A stretch of DNA of 64,000 nucleotides from Thermosyntropha sp. (GCF_017656155.1 NZ_JACDOH010000007.1:56657-120656), one strand, 5' to 3'; positions 1 through 8,312 are shown, counted from the stretch's first letter. The notes: a model not told the origin generated them from the letters alone. Translations and numbers: made by a program.

Positions 1-9
1 GCGCACCAT
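1..9 (-). CDS. 5' end of a leftward gene cut by the window edge
   Basis: Only the first three codons (ATG GTG CGC) are visible, reading leftward out of the window. They are supported by a good Shine-Dalgarno AAGGAG at 15-20, five bases before the ATG. In Bacillus the gene divergent from gpr is rpsT, but three residues cannot identify this one. Confidence 0.5.
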
Positions 10-466
10 ATATTCTCCTTATGAATTATTTTTTTGGGCAATTACCTTTTTTCACCTATTAATTTTATATTTTACCACAATTTTTTTTAAAAATACTGTA
101 TATATTGAAGTAAAACGGACAATGATATTAGTACCAGATAAAAATCTGGTAACAAACCCTCCCCAACAACTTTACAAAATTCTCCTCTCCCCAAAATGGC
201 GGTCAAAACGACCGCCATTTTATCCTTACGATTTTAATGTTACAAAGCTGACAACATTTTATAAGACCAATCATTTCTCCTTCTCTATCAGCTGCCAGTA
301 TCTCAAACAGTTGAGGAGAATAATAGTGGAAAAGCAAGATCCCACATCCCCTGTCCTCCCAGTCCATTTTTCTACATATAAACCCCTATTCTCCTGAAAT
401 ATACGTTTTTCTCTTTTTTCCTTTATTTTTTATCGTTTTTTTGCATTATTCAATTTTTATATTCCC
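10..466. other. AT-rich intergenic region, no gene seen
   Basis: This is the spacer between the leftward gene at the edge and gpr. An open frame at 122-397 on the plus strand has no Shine-Dalgarno, no recognisable domain and runs through a terminator-like hairpin, so I do not call it a gene. Apart from the hairpin at 193-221, I see only AT-rich sequence that could carry the promoter of the leftward gene. Confidence 0.6.
193..221. terminator. perfect 12-bp hairpin, terminator-like
   Basis: AAAATGGCGGTC (193-204) pairs perfectly with GACCGCCATTTT (210-221) around a 5-nt loop. The A-run on one side and T-run on the other would let it act in either direction. No gene visible in the window obviously ends here. 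Confidence 0.6.
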
Positions 467-496
467 GCATATTTCTTCTTCCTCCTGCGGATAATA
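467..496 (+). promoter_or_regulatory. putative sporulation (sigma F/G) promoter of gpr
   Basis: GCATA at 467-471 is followed after 17 nt by GGATAATA at 489-496. This fits the forespore sigma F/sigma G pattern (GCATA-type -35, GG..A.AATA-type -10), and gpr is a known forespore gene in Bacillus. The -10 lies just ahead of the Shine-Dalgarno at 505-512, so the leader would be short. Confidence 0.5.
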
Positions 497-522
497 TATC
501 CAGTAAAGGAGGTAATAACATT

Positions 523-1482
523 ATGAACGAACTTTTAAGGCTCTTGAATCTGCGCATAGACCTGGCTGTAGAAGCCCGCGACCTCGTACGCGGAGCAACT
601 GGGCAGGAAATCCCCGGAGTTGAAGAAAGAGTAGAACAGATGGAACACATCAAGATTAACACTATAAATATAATTAATGAAATGGGAGCCCAGCAGATGG
701 GACGCCCGATAGGAATTTATGTAACTATTCAGTCCCCTCCCCTTAAGATTAACGATCCTTATGTAAGGGACGAAATTATTAAGGCTATGGAAAAAAGCCT
801 GCATACCCTTTCCCAAAATATGCTCAAACCCGGGGACACGGTTTTGCTGGTAGGACTGGGAAACTGGCGGGCTACCCCTGACGCTTTAGGTCCTAAATTT
901 ATAGAATATAGCCCAATAACCAGACATTATCATCAAGAAGCCCCCCAGGCATTAGTAGAAGGAATGCGTCCTGTATGCGGCATTGCTCCCGGAGTTCTGG
1001 GCATAACCGGACTAGAAACATTTGAAATTATAAAAGGAATAGTTGACAGATTAAAGCCTGCACTGGTAATCGCTGTAGACTCACTGGCGGCACAGAATGT
1101 CGAACGAATAGGCACCACCATTCAAATGTCTAACACCGGCATCCAGCCAGGAGCAGGTATAGGCAACTTAAGACAATCCCTGACTTATGAAGGTTTAGGT
1201 GTCCCCGTTATAGCCATAGGGTGTCCTACCATAGTTAATGCCGGAATTATTGCCGACCAGGCCATCAAAAAGTTTTGTTTTCACAGCGGTGCTATGTACA
1301 ATGAAAATAAAGCAATTGATTCCATTAAAGATGTCCTTTCATTCTTTGGCGGAAGTTTAGGAGTTACTCCTACCGAAATAGATGAAATAATTGAAAATAC
1401 TTCGCGCATTATAGCTATGGGAGTGGCTAAATCATTATTCCCCGGTATTTCAGAAGAACAGCTTGAACTTTATGCCACCTGA
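523..1482 (+). CDS. gpr: germination protease GPR
   Basis: GPR is the aspartate-type endopeptidase that starts degradation of alpha/beta SASPs during spore germination; it is made as a zymogen in the forespore. The 319-residue product is somewhat shorter than the Bacillus enzyme (about 370). It carries the family signature VLLVGLGNWRATPDALGP near residue 108 and the GIAPGVLGITG and VIAVDSLAAQ blocks. The N-terminal stretch before residue 30 would hold the propeptide. The ATG has a strong Shine-Dalgarno (AAAGGAGG, 505-512). A SASP gene, its expected substrate, lies convergently just downstream, and a hairpin at 1498-1527 separates them. Confidence 0.95.
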   Translation: MNELLRLLNLRIDLAVEARDLVRGATGQEIPGVEERVEQMEHIKINTINIINEMGAQQMGRPIGIYVTIQSPPLKINDPYVRDEIIKAMEKSLHTLSQNMLKPGDTVLLVGLGNWRATPDALGPKFIEYSPITRHYHQEAPQALVEGMRPVCGIAPGVLGITGLETFEIIKGIVDRLKPALVIAVDSLAAQNVERIGTTIQMSNTGIQPGAGIGNLRQSLTYEGLGVPVIAIGCPTIVNAGIIADQAIKKFCFHSGAMYNENKAIDSIKDVLSFFGGSLGVTPTEIDEIIENTSRIIAMGVAKSLFPGISEEQLELYAT

Positions 1483-1497
1483 TGTCGACATAATGAA

Positions 1498-1527
1498 AAC
1501 AAGCGGATATAATTTAATCCGCTTGTT
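1498..1527. terminator. terminator between gpr and SASP
   Basis: AACAAGCGGAT (1498-1508) and ATCCGCTTGTT (1517-1527) form a perfect 11-bp stem with an 8-nt AT loop, between two convergent genes. Flanking T-runs are short, so efficiency is uncertain; it could serve both directions. Confidence 0.7.
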
Positions 1528-1559
1528 CACCATAATATGATTAGATTATCCGTTAAATA

Positions 1560-1829
1560 TTATTTCATACCACTTTGCTGATTCTGCTGCTTAATAGTAT
1601 TTAAGTCCTGAGTCATGCTGAGAGGAGTAGCAGTACCTCCAGCGGATCTCTGTTGATAATCATAAATCATCTTCTTAACCATCTGTCCGCCTATACTGCC
1701 AGCCTGGCGGGCAGTAAGGTCCCCATTATATCCGGGTTTCAGGTTAACTCCCACTTCCTGAGCAGCTTCATATTTGAACTGTTCCATAGCTGCCTTAGCC
1801 TGTGGCACTAACAGATTATTTCTTGCCAT
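1560..1829 (-). CDS. alpha/beta-type small acid-soluble spore protein
   Basis: This 89-residue DNA-binding protein coats and protects forespore DNA and is cleaved by GPR at germination. It has both conserved blocks of the family: the GPR recognition region around FKYEAAQEVGV (residues 18-28) and the second helix with TARQAGSIGGQMVKKMI (about residues 39-55). It has a longer Q/S-rich C-terminal tail than classic SspA/SspB. The Shine-Dalgarno AAGGAGGTGA lies before the ATG. A sigma G-like promoter sits at 1861-1890. Its neighbour gpr encodes its protease. Confidence 0.95.
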   Translation of the reverse strand: MARNNLLVPQAKAAMEQFKYEAAQEVGVNLKPGYNGDLTARQAGSIGGQMVKKMIYDYQQRSAGGTATPLSMTQDLNTIKQQNQQSGMK

Positions 1830-1860
1830 CTAATTTCACCTCCTTTTCCTTTGGTAGTCT

Positions 1861-1890
1861 TATTGTGTCACCTTAACCTTTCTTATATGC
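1861..1890 (-). promoter_or_regulatory. putative sigma G promoter of the SASP gene
   Basis: Read on the minus strand, GCATA (1890-1886) is followed after 18 nt by CACAATA (1867-1861). This matches the sigma G consensus with one mismatch in the -10 and the preferred spacing. It lies about 35 nt upstream of the SASP start, where a forespore promoter is expected. Confidence 0.55.
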
Positions 1891-1904
1891 TAGAAGTATT
1901 TTCA

Positions 1905-2024
1905 TCACCTTTTAATATTTTCCCCTCTTTCCTCATTTCTTTTTTTAAGCCAAATTCCCATCTCCTGAGCCACCTCAAACTTAATATTTTCTATATCTTT
2001 TTTCTTTTTTTCATTGCTTTTCAA
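1905..2024 (-). CDS. miniature SASP-like peptide, 39 residues
   Basis: Reading from a TTG at 2024-2022 to a TGA at 1907-1905 gives a 39-residue, lysine-rich peptide whose centre, NIKFEVAQEMGI, closely matches the GPR-recognition helix of alpha/beta SASPs (compare FKYEAAQEVGV in the adjacent gene). It then reads WLKKRNEERGENIKR and stops, so the second SASP block (GG..VKKMI type) is missing. GGAGGTGA lies 8 nt before the TTG, a good ribosome site for a non-ATG start. It may be a minor SASP, a decayed SASP gene or a decoy/regulatory substrate of GPR. Homology of the motif is seen directly; function is inference. Confidence 0.6.
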   Translation of the reverse strand: MKSNEKKKKDIENIKFEVAQEMGIWLKKRNEERGENIKR

Positions 2025-2059
2025 AAAACTCACCTCCAGGTAAACTTTTTTAAATAAAA

Positions 2060-2102
2060 AAAGCTAACATCGGCAATAATTTAAATATCCGATCTTAGCT
2101 TT
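2060..2102 (-). terminator. terminator after recG
   Basis: AAAGCTAAcATCGG (2060-2073) pairs with CCGATcTTAGCTTT (2089-2102) with one internal mismatch. On the minus strand it is followed by a T-rich tract (complement of 2041-2060), placing it just after the recG stop codon. Confidence 0.75.
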
Positions 2103-2128
2103 AAAATAATTTTTAAAATTTATACAGG

Positions 2129-4156
2129 TTAATTTTGAATAACATCATCTTCTTTTTTAAATTTTTTATTTATATAAAAAAGGAGTTGCTCATCAGGCTC
2201 TATAATCTTAGCCAGCTCACGTGCATTTTCAATAATTTTTTGATCCTTTATAAGGTCTGCCACCTTGAGCTGGTCAAGGCCGTGCTGCCTTACTCCCCAG
2301 AAATCACCCGGCCCTCTCAGCAAAAGATCTTCTGCCGCCAGTTTAAAACCATCATTAGTATTTTCCATTGCTTTAAGTCTTCTAAAAGCTTCTTCGGTTT
2401 TAGGTTCCCCTAAAAGGAAACAATAAGCCTGTTCGTCTCCTCTTCCTACCCTTCCCCTGAGCTGATGCAGTTGAGAAAGGCCAAATCTTTCCGCCCTTTC
2501 TATAACCATAACGGTAGCATTAGGAACATCAACCCCCACTTCTACCACTGTTGTAGAAACTAAAATATCAACAATCCCTGCTTTAAAATTTTCCATAATA
2601 AATTCTTTTTCTTTAGGCTTCATTTTGCCATGTAAAAGCCCAACCTTGTATTCAGAGAAAACCCGATTTTTTAATTCTTCATAAAGGCTGACTGCTGCCT
2701 GTAAATCCTGCTTCTCAGATTCCTCGACCAATGGACACACAAAATAAACCTGTTTTCCTTTTTTCAGCTCTTCTTTTATAAAATCATAAAGCCGATCGCG
2801 GAAAGATTCCTTTATATAAATCGTTTTTACCGGCTTTCTTCCAGGAGGAAGCTCATCTATAACTGAAAGTTCAAGATCGCCATAGAGAGTCAAAGCTAAA
2901 GTTCTGGGTATAGGAGTTGCTGTCATAACCAGAATATCAGGAAAATCACCCTTCTGGCTCAATAAGGTACGTTGTTTAACTCCAAAACGATGCTGTTCAT
3001 CTATTATCACCAGTCCCAAACGGTCAAAAAATACATCTTCCTGAATAAGAGCATGAGTCCCTATTATTATATCTATCTTGCCCTGGCTTAATGCCTCAAG
3101 TATTATCCTACGCTGGGCGTTTCCCGTACTTCCGGTAAGTAAGGCAATTACCACATCAGCACCCTTAAAAAATTTTAAAATCGATTTATAATGCTGTTCA
3201 GCTAAAATTTCGGTAGGAGCCATGATAGCCGCCTGATATCCGCTGGAAACCGCTTTAGCCATTGCCAAAGCCGCTACTACGGTTTTTCCTGCCCCTACAT
3301 CTCCCTGTAAAAGCCGGTTCATCTGCTTTTCTGCTTCCATATCAGCAAATATTTCTTCTATAACCCTCTGCTGGGCTGAAGTTAGATCAAAAGTCAGATT
3401 TTCAGTTATTCTCTTTACCAAATCATTTTTTTCTTTATGAACAACATAATCTTCAGCTAAAGGTGTTTTTCTCTCCTGCCTCAAACCTATCTGAAAAAGA
3501 AAAAGCTCTTCAAAAGCCAGCCTTCTGCGTGCCTTAATATATTCTTCTCTTCCTTTCGGGAAATGAATATTCAAAAAGGCTTCAGATATTCCGCACAGAT
3601 TATATTCCCGCCTGATTTTTTCATCAAAAATATCCGGATAATAAGGTAGAAATTCCTTTAAAACATGAAAAACTATACTGCGAACAGCCTTCTGATTCAA
3701 GCCTTCAGTTAAAGGATAAACTGGCAAAATCTTAAATGCCAAATCTTCTTCCGTCATAATCTCATATTCGCTTACATTAATCTCCAAAGCACCGTAGTTC
3801 ATCTTTACTTTTCCTGTTATCAGAATATCTAACCCAGGTTTTATAATATTCTTAATATAAGGCTGATTGAACCATACTCCCTGAACTATACCGGAATTAT
3901 CCTGAATAAAGGCTTTAAAAATTTTCATACCCCGCCCGGTCTTTATCTCCTGAACCGACTTTACCTTTCCCTTTATCATTCCTTTTTCCCCAATCTTCAA
4001 ATCCTTTATGCTGTGAACTTTTTCCCGGTTAACATAACTGCGGGGAATATACCATAAAAGGTCAAAAACATTTTCTACGCCCAGGCGCAAAAACTGCTTC
4101 TTTCTTTTAGGGCCCACCCCTTTAACATACTGTATATCTTGAAATAAATCTTCCAT
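2129..4156 (-). CDS. recG: ATP-dependent DNA helicase RecG
   Basis: RecG remodels stalled replication forks and branch-migrates Holliday junctions. The 675 residues match the usual length. An N-terminal helix-hairpin-helix and wedge/OB region (1-250) contains the typical opening QYVKGVGPKRKKQF. The SF2 motor follows: Walker A GDVGAGKT (285-292), DEQH box in VIIDEQHRFG, motif III MTATPIPRT, and motif VI QLRGRVGRG. The C-terminal TRG region ends with GDFWGVRQHG. Downstream of fakA and yloU, this reproduces the rpmB-yloU-yloV-recG neighbourhood of Bacillus. ATG start with GGTGAG upstream. Confidence 0.97.
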   Translation of the reverse strand: MEDLFQDIQYVKGVGPKRKKQFLRLGVENVFDLLWYIPRSYVNREKVHSIKDLKIGEKGMIKGKVKSVQEIKTGRGMKIFKAFIQDNSGIVQGVWFNQPYIKNIIKPGLDILITGKVKMNYGALEINVSEYEIMTEEDLAFKILPVYPLTEGLNQKAVRSIVFHVLKEFLPYYPDIFDEKIRREYNLCGISEAFLNIHFPKGREEYIKARRRLAFEELFLFQIGLRQERKTPLAEDYVVHKEKNDLVKRITENLTFDLTSAQQRVIEEIFADMEAEKQMNRLLQGDVGAGKTVVAALAMAKAVSSGYQAAIMAPTEILAEQHYKSILKFFKGADVVIALLTGSTGNAQRRIILEALSQGKIDIIIGTHALIQEDVFFDRLGLVIIDEQHRFGVKQRTLLSQKGDFPDILVMTATPIPRTLALTLYGDLELSVIDELPPGRKPVKTIYIKESFRDRLYDFIKEELKKGKQVYFVCPLVEESEKQDLQAAVSLYEELKNRVFSEYKVGLLHGKMKPKEKEFIMENFKAGIVDILVSTTVVEVGVDVPNATVMVIERAERFGLSQLHQLRGRVGRGDEQAYCFLLGEPKTEEAFRRLKAMENTNDGFKLAAEDLLLRGPGDFWGVRQHGLDQLKVADLIKDQKIIENARELAKIIEPDEQLLFYINKKFKKEDDVIQN

Positions 4157-4187
4157 ATTTACTCACCTTCCAGTGAATAATAAATTT

Positions 4188-4218
4188 AAGGAGTATTCTC
4201 TTAAAAAGAATACTCCTT
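4188..4218 (-). terminator. hairpin between fakA and recG
   Basis: AAGGAGTATTCT (4188-4199) pairs perfectly with AGAATACTCCTT (4207-4218). On the minus strand the stem is followed by AAATTTATTATT, only moderately T-rich, so it may be a weak terminator or a processing/attenuation hairpin ahead of recG rather than a full stop. Confidence 0.5.
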
Positions 4219-4246
4219 GTTCCAGAAACTATAGTAGCAAACCTCT

Positions 4247-5875
4247 TTATTCCACTGAAACATAATAGCTGTAATGCGGCTGTCCGCCGTAATGGACTTC
4301 TATATCACAATCAGGATAAAGATCTATTATCTCTTCTTTAATCTGGTTAGCCCGTTCTTCCGTAATATCATCGCCATAAAATAGAGTTATAAGCTCACTG
4401 TCTTCATTCGCCATTTTGGCCAATAACTCTATTAAAGCTTCTTTATCATCAACGGCAGTCAAAACAATCTCACCCTCTAAGATTCCGATCACATCACCTT
4501 CTTTAATTTTTAAACCGTTAACCGCCGAATCTCTCACCGCATAAGTTATTTCGCCCCATCTTACCTGTTCCATTTCCTCTCTCATATTCTGAACCATCTC
4601 TTCTATATCACCTTCAGGATCATAAGCAATAAGGGCAGTAACCGCCTGCATAACAGATTTAGTGGGAACAACCCTGACTTCCTTTCCACAAATCTCTGCT
4701 GCCTGTTCAGCTGATAAAATCACATTACTGTTATTCGGGAGAATAATCACACTCTCTGCATCAACTTCATCGCAGGCATTAAGAATATCCTCAGTGCTGG
4801 GATTCATCGTCTGCCCGCCTTCTACCACCTTGTCTACTCCCAGGTTCTGTAATATATCAACTATCCCTACTCCTGCTCCTACAGCCACCAAACCTATCTT
4901 CTTGCTGAACTTCTTTTCACCATAATTGGATTCTTCCCAATTATGCAGGTGTTCATGGGCTTCTTCCAGCATATTATTTATCTTTATATCGCTGAGTTGA
5001 CCCCACTGCAGGCAGGTTTCAAGAACCTTGCCCGGATGATTGGAATGAATGTGCACCTTAACCATTTCTTCGTCTCCGACCACCAGCATAGAATCCCCAA
5101 GTGGTTCGAGATGATCTTTTATATCTTCTATATCAAGATTTTCTCCTTTAATCAAAAGTTCTGTACAATATTGGAATTCCAGGGATATTTCTTCTCCCGA
5201 AGCCTTTCTAAATGAAGGAGCAGCCACTTCCCGATATGTTTCGAGTTCTATTTCTTTTTCACCTGCTAATCCTTCGACCAAACCTTCCAAAAAATAAAGA
5301 AGTCCCTGACCTCCGGCATCAACTACTCCAGCTTCTCTTAAAACCGACAGCATACGGGGCGTCTTTTCCAGGGTTTCATAACCCTTTTCAATAGCAACAA
5401 ACAAACAGGCAATAATATCAGAATTTTTTGCTGCTTCTTCCTCACATGCCTTGGCAGTTTCTCTTATTACAGTAAGTATAGTCCCTTCAACTGGCTTCAT
5501 AACTGCCTTGTAAGCAGTCTCTGACCCCATCTTTAAAGCTTGTGCAATATCCATAGAATAAGCCTGTTTCTTGCCTTCCAACACCTTAGCCATTCCCCTA
5601 AAGATCTGAGACATAATAACTCCGGAATTGCCGCGGGCTCCCATTAAAGAACCCATTGACATAGCCTTGGCTACTTTGCCTATATCTTCCGACTTATTTT
5701 TTTCTCCCTCTTTTACTGCCGATAATATAGTCAAATACATATTAGTTCCGGTATCACCATCAGGAACCGGAAAAACATTAAGAAGGTCTACTTTATCGCG
5801 ATTATGCTCTAATTTTATACAACCTGCTTTAATACTCCTTATCCACTCAATCCCGTTTATTTGTTCTAAAGCCAA
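4247..5875 (-). CDS. fakA: fatty acid kinase catalytic subunit (DhaL/DegV-like fusion, YloV)
   Basis: FakA phosphorylates fatty acids presented by a FakB (DegV-family) carrier, feeding exogenous acids into phospholipid synthesis. The 542-residue protein has an N-terminal DhaL/DAK2 nucleotide domain with FPVPDGDTGTNM (about 36-47) and MGARGNSGVIMSQIFRG (about 78-94), a middle domain with IHSNHPGKV, and a C-terminal DegV-like domain with ILPNNSNVILSAEQAAE. The start is a TTG at 5875 preceded by GGGGAGGA. It lies 15 nt after yloU, so the two are co-transcribed. No FakB gene is in the window. Confidence 0.93.
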   Translation of the reverse strand: MALEQINGIEWIRSIKAGCIKLEHNRDKVDLLNVFPVPDGDTGTNMYLTILSAVKEGEKNKSEDIGKVAKAMSMGSLMGARGNSGVIMSQIFRGMAKVLEGKKQAYSMDIAQALKMGSETAYKAVMKPVEGTILTVIRETAKACEEEAAKNSDIIACLFVAIEKGYETLEKTPRMLSVLREAGVVDAGGQGLLYFLEGLVEGLAGEKEIELETYREVAAPSFRKASGEEISLEFQYCTELLIKGENLDIEDIKDHLEPLGDSMLVVGDEEMVKVHIHSNHPGKVLETCLQWGQLSDIKINNMLEEAHEHLHNWEESNYGEKKFSKKIGLVAVGAGVGIVDILQNLGVDKVVEGGQTMNPSTEDILNACDEVDAESVIILPNNSNVILSAEQAAEICGKEVRVVPTKSVMQAVTALIAYDPEGDIEEMVQNMREEMEQVRWGEITYAVRDSAVNGLKIKEGDVIGILEGEIVLTAVDDKEALIELLAKMANEDSELITLFYGDDITEERANQIKEEIIDLYPDCDIEVHYGGQPHYSYYVSVE

Positions 5876-5890
5876 TGCTATTATCCTCCC

Positions 5891-6253
5891 CTAATTTTCT
5901 CTCATTACTTTTACTCCCTTGATATTTACATTAACTCTAGCAACAGGCAGTCCTGCATCATTTTCCAACACATAAGTAACTTTTTGCATTACATTATGTG
6001 CCACTTCGTGAATTTTTACTCCATATCCTACTATAACATACAGATCAACAATCAAACCTTCATCTGAATCCCTTACTTCTACACCTTTGCGAACAGATTC
6101 CATTCCTAAAATGCTAGTAAGCCCAGACTGAATATTTTGTGGCACCATCCCTACCAATCCATAACAGTCTATGGCAGCCAAACCTGCTATAGTTTCAACT
6201 ACTTCCTTGCCAACAAATATATCACCTAATCCAGTATTTTTCACCTTATACAT
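5891..6253 (-). CDS. yloU: Asp23/Gls24 family protein (YloU-like)
   Basis: This 120-residue Asp23/Gls24-family protein is often encoded directly before fakA in Firmicutes. Family features seen are the FVGKEVVETIAGLAAIDCYGLVGM opening (split here as FVGKEVVETIAG and AIDCYGLVGM), the central VDLYVIVGYGVKIHEVA, and the closing VARVNVNIKGVKV. Family members are membrane-associated or cytosolic scaffold-like proteins linked to envelope stress; the molecular role is not settled. AGGAGGGATA precedes the ATG. It is divergent from rpmB. Confidence 0.9.
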   Translation of the reverse strand: MYKVKNTGLGDIFVGKEVVETIAGLAAIDCYGLVGMVPQNIQSGLTSILGMESVRKGVEVRDSDEGLIVDLYVIVGYGVKIHEVAHNVMQKVTYVLENDAGLPVARVNVNIKGVKVMREN

Positions 6254-6320
6254 TGATATCCCTCCTAAATTATAAGGATACTAATTTTAATTCTATAGTG
6301 CAAATATTTATTCCTTCTTC

Positions 6321-6349
6321 TTGCCCTTTACCTTTCCTTTTGATACAAT
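6321..6349 (+). promoter_or_regulatory. vegetative promoter of rpmB
   Basis: TTGCCC at 6321-6326 and TACAAT at 6344-6349 are separated by exactly 17 nt, a good sigma A promoter. It predicts a short leader before the Shine-Dalgarno (AGAGGGGG) and the ATG at 6384. Confidence 0.65.
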
Positions 6350-6383
6350 ATTTAAGTGATTGTGAAAGAGAGGGGGCAAAATT

Positions 6384-6572
6384 ATGGCAAAATGCGAAAT
6401 ATGCGGCAAGGGCGTTACTTTCGGCAAACAATACAGCCACTCCCACATAAGAACTAGCCGCCAGTGGAAACCTAACATACAGCGAGTAAAAATAATTGTA
6501 GATGGAACTCCTAAAAAAGCGTACGTTTGTACTCGCTGTCTGCGTTCCGGGAAAGTACAAAGAGCCATTTAA
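6384..6572 (+). CDS. rpmB: 50S ribosomal protein L28
   Basis: L28 is a small protein of the large ribosomal subunit. The 62-residue sequence has the family's KCEICGKGVTFGKQYSHSH opening and RRWKPN-type centre (SRQWKPNIQRVKI). Two CxxC pairs, CEIC (4-7) and CTRC (52-55), mark this as the zinc-binding form rather than the cysteine-less paralogue used under zinc limitation. A bidirectional terminator follows at 6579-6604. Confidence 0.97.
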   Translation: MAKCEICGKGVTFGKQYSHSHIRTSRQWKPNIQRVKIIVDGTPKKAYVCTRCLRSGKVQRAI

Positions 6573-6578
6573 GCTGAT

Positions 6579-6604
6579 AAGCCTTAGATAGTTATCTAAG
6601 GCTT
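6579..6604. terminator. bidirectional terminator shared by rpmB and hslO
   Basis: AAGCCTTAGATA (6579-6590) pairs with TATCTAAGGCTT (6593-6604) and is followed by TTT on the plus strand. The stop codon of the convergent hslO (TAG, 6598-6596) lies inside the 3' arm. Confidence 0.85.
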
Positions 6605-7480
6605 TTTACTTCTTTCCTCTGCAATCTCTTCCGGAAAATAAGTATAAACTTCATTGCAGAAATTGCACCTGACTTCTATTTTTCCTTCATTATTGTAAAT
6701 ATCATTAAGCTCCTCATCTGAAAAACCTGCCAAGATTCCCTTAAGCCTTTTCCGGCTACAACTACATTTAAATGCTAAATCTTTTCGGTCTAAAATTTCA
6801 TAATCTTTTCCCTGCATAATCTTATCCAGAACATATTCCAGACTTACCCCTGACTCTATCACACCGCTTATAGGTCCAAGATCAAGAATATTAGTTTCAA
6901 TTTTTTCCAACAAAACATCATCAGCACCTGGCATGGCCTGAACCAGAACTCCTCCAGCCGCTTTAATACTAAGGTCTTTATCTACCAGCACCCCTAATGA
7001 AACTAAAGATGGAATCTGCTCTGATTTAAGAAAATAATATGCAAGATCTTCTGCTATCTCTCCACTCACAAGTTCCACCCTCCCTACAAAAGGCTGTTTT
7101 AACCCTAAATCTTTTACTACTTCCAGATAGCCATTTTTTCCTACCAAACTGCCTACATCAAGTTTGCCCGGACTCTTTGAAGGCAAATCAGCCTGCGGGT
7201 TTAAAGGATATGCCCGACCATTTCCTTTAGCATCAGCAGTAGCTACTATGCCTTCTATCGGTCCATCTCCTATTAATTTTAAAGTAAGGGTATCTTCTTC
7301 CCCTTTTAAATCAGCACCCATGATAAGAGCCGCAGTAAGCAACCGGCCGACTGCAGCTGAAGCAGTAGCCGAAGTATTATGTCTCTTCCTCATTTCATCA
7401 ACCGTTAGAGTAGTCCTCGCCAAAAAAAGCCTCACATTTTTCCCTTCATCTACAGCTCTGATAAGATAATCCTTTCCCAT
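6596..7480 (-). CDS. hslO: redox-regulated chaperone Hsp33
   Basis: Hsp33 is a holdase activated when its zinc-binding cysteines are oxidised. The 294-residue protein has the N-terminal substrate-binding domain (MGKDYLIRAVDEGKNVRLF opening) and the C-terminal zinc module CSCSRKRL (CxC) with CNFCNEVY (CxxC), about residues 239-276. It ends KKP with its stop codon inside the shared terminator hairpin. In an anaerobe it would answer transient oxygen or disulfide stress. Confidence 0.96.
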   Translation of the reverse strand: MGKDYLIRAVDEGKNVRLFLARTTLTVDEMRKRHNTSATASAAVGRLLTAALIMGADLKGEEDTLTLKLIGDGPIEGIVATADAKGNGRAYPLNPQADLPSKSPGKLDVGSLVGKNGYLEVVKDLGLKQPFVGRVELVSGEIAEDLAYYFLKSEQIPSLVSLGVLVDKDLSIKAAGGVLVQAMPGADDVLLEKIETNILDLGPISGVIESGVSLEYVLDKIMQGKDYEILDRKDLAFKCSCSRKRLKGILAGFSDEELNDIYNNEGKIEVRCNFCNEVYTYFPEEIAEERSKKP

Positions 7481-7737
7481 AACTACTTCCCTTCTTTATC
7501 TTCTTTCCCTAAATTATAACACCAGCCTGAATTTTTCCAAAATTATAAGCCTTTATTACTTTATTAATTATAACCGTAGTAATATTCATAGTTAACATTA
7601 TTTTCCCATAAGCTTTCGTTTTTTCCAAATTCACAACCTTATACTCCCATTTTTTAAATCATCTCCAGATAATAAGCAGGAATATAAATCAAAAATGTAT
7701 AATAAGGATACAATTTAATTATACTGGGGGGTTTAAA

Positions 7738-8268
7738 ATGCCATTATATGATTTTGAGGGAAAAAAGCCAGTAATAGGCAAAGATTCTTTTGTTCATCCG
7801 CAAGCCGTCCTTATCGGAGAAGTAGTGATCGGTAAAAACTGCTATATAGGTGCAGGAGCTGTCCTCAGAGGAGATTATGGTAAAATAATTGTAGAAAATG
7901 GAAGCAATATTCAAGACAATGCTACTTTACATGCAGAACCGGGAACTGAAGCTGTAGTCAGCGAAAATGCCCTAATAGGGCATGCCGCTATAGTTCACGG
8001 ACCATGCAATATAGGGCAAAATTCAGTAATAGGCATGGGATCTGTGGTAAATACCGGATGTCAAATAGGGCCTGAATCATTGTTAGCCGCAGGCAGTGTC
8101 CTGCCACCGAACAAAACTGTCCCTTCCCGCAAAATAGCTATGGGCAATCCGGCCCGGATAGTAAAAGACCTAGATGAAAACATGCTAAATTACAACAAAG
8201 CAGCAGTTAAAATATATCAAGACCTAGCAGAGCGCTATCTTAAAGGGTTAAAACTTATAAAAGAATGA
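7738..8268 (+). CDS. gamma-carbonic anhydrase-like hexapeptide-repeat protein
   Basis: A 176-residue left-handed beta-helix protein of the gamma-carbonic anhydrase/YrdA/PaaY family. Hexapeptide repeats run through VLIGEVVIGKNCYIGAGAV and NIGQNSVIGMGSVVNTGCQIG. The likely metal-ligand histidines are in ATLHAEP and IGHAAIVHG, and the family loop VLRGDYG is present. Homologues form trimers with zinc or iron at the subunit interface, but many have no shown carbonic anhydrase activity. Start ATG follows GGGGGGT. It is a single gene between two intergenic regions. Confidence 0.85.
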   Translation: MPLYDFEGKKPVIGKDSFVHPQAVLIGEVVIGKNCYIGAGAVLRGDYGKIIVENGSNIQDNATLHAEPGTEAVVSENALIGHAAIVHGPCNIGQNSVIGMGSVVNTGCQIGPESLLAAGSVLPPNKTVPSRKIAMGNPARIVKDLDENMLNYNKAAVKIYQDLAERYLKGLKLIKE

Positions 8269-8312
8269 AAAACCACTTTATCCCATCATCGCCTATATAG
8301 AAATATAACTGT

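Noticed and set aside
122..397. 91-residue open frame on the plus strand
   Set aside because: No ribosome site, no family resemblance, and it crosses a terminator-like hairpin at 193-221.
1851..2057. 68-residue open frame on the plus strand
   Set aside because: It is antisense to the SASP-like peptide and the SASP promoter, with low-complexity hydrophobic content typical of AT-rich non-coding DNA.
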